Of a stretch of DNA of 5,408 nt, positions 5,218 through 5,408 are shown piece after piece. The notes beneath the pieces are model-generated. The model did not search any database, was not told the origin of the DNA, and worked only from the letters and a program-made list of their open reading frames with translations. Position 1 is the first letter of the stretch. Each line of letters begins with the position of its first letter. Made by a program: the position numbers and the translations under genes. Where the stretch lies: NCBI GenBank assembly GCA_034436035.1, contig DAOTVW010000022.1, positions 1 to 5,408 of the forward strand, read 5' to 3'. The DNA comes from UBA4823 sp034436035. GTDB taxonomy: Bacteria > Chloroflexota > Anaerolineae > Anaerolineales > UBA4823.

Positions 5218-5408
5218 ATGTGTGGTATTGTTGGTTATATTGGTGCGCGGGATGCGACTCCGCTCATCCTGCAAGGATTGCAACGGCTTGAATATCGTGG
5301 CTACGATTCAGCCGGCATCGCAATTTTTAGTGATGGAAAAATTGAGGTTCGCCGTGATGCGGGTAAAATTTCGCACTTGATCGATCTCGTCCAAGCTGCA
5401 CCCTTGCA
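5218..5408 (+). CDS. glmS: Glutamine--fructose-6-phosphate aminotransferase (isomerising), N-terminus only
   Basis: GlmS converts fructose-6-phosphate and glutamine to glucosamine-6-phosphate in the cytosol, the first step toward UDP-GlcNAc and peptidoglycan. The 63 residues in the window are the start of the N-terminal glutaminase (Ntn amidotransferase class II) domain. They begin MCGIVGYIG, with Cys2 as the nucleophile exposed after Met removal, followed by the diagnostic [13 protein letters not shown] (23-35), which carries glutamine-binding residues. The start is certain because Cys2 must be N-terminal and a good ribosome site sits 5 nt upstream. The rest (about 550 residues, with two SIS sugar-isomerase domains) lies beyond the right edge. 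The preceding glmS ribozyme independently supports the assignment over other class II amidotransferases such as PurF or AsnB. Confidence 0.97.
   Translation, partial: MCGIVGYIGARDATPLILQGLQRLEYRGYDSAGIAIFSDGKIEVRRDAGKISHLIDLVQAAPL

Noticed and set aside
5123..5380. An 85-codon plus-strand frame across the glmS start.
   Set aside because: It is out of frame with glmS, whose N-terminal MCGIVGYIG and [11 protein letters not shown] motifs are unambiguous.

Overview
The window carries the core of a rod-shape / cell-elongation operon on the minus strand and, facing away from it, the start of glmS on the plus strand behind a long structured leader. Protein style (PBP2 with a Cys-containing insertion after KTG, MreB opening with an amphipathic stretch), moderate GC and degenerate REP-like palindromes suggest a Chloroflexota bacterium of the Anaerolineae type. 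That is an inference from recall, not from a search.

Minus strand, in transcription order (right to left): mreB (TTG start at 4329), mreC (2 nt gap), mreD (13 nt gap, start re-assigned to 2400) and mrdA/PBP2 (ATGA overlap with mreD, running off the left edge after residue 634). The spacing indicates one co-transcribed and partly translationally coupled operon. MreB filaments, the MreC/MreD membrane partners and the PBP2 transpeptidase together form most of the elongasome. The operon start at 4330-4500 has an extended -10 candidate, a 15-bp near-perfect dyad just upstream of it, and a second inverted repeat inside the leader.

The stretch 4500-4860 has no convincing gene. It holds a small GC-rich hairpin and a cluster of degenerate REP-like half-sites.

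Plus strand: an extended -10 promoter (4883-4891) is followed by a leader of about 320 nt before the glmS ATG at 5218. From 4943 to 5147 the leader folds, by hand alignment, as a complete glmS self-cleaving ribozyme. It has the AGCGC cleavage-site segment, the GACGAGG core with the catalytic-G position, the P3 helix, the P3.1 pseudoknot, and P4 capped by a P4.1 GNRA hairpin. It is unusual in carrying an insertion of about 40 nt (two hairpins) in the core and a long pyrimidine-rich joining strand. That strand is complementary both to the segment just upstream of the cleavage site and to the glmS Shine-Dalgarno sequence. GlmS makes glucosamine-6-phosphate, the first committed precursor of peptidoglycan, so the window pairs precursor supply (feedback-controlled by the ribozyme) with the machinery that inserts peptidoglycan during elongation.
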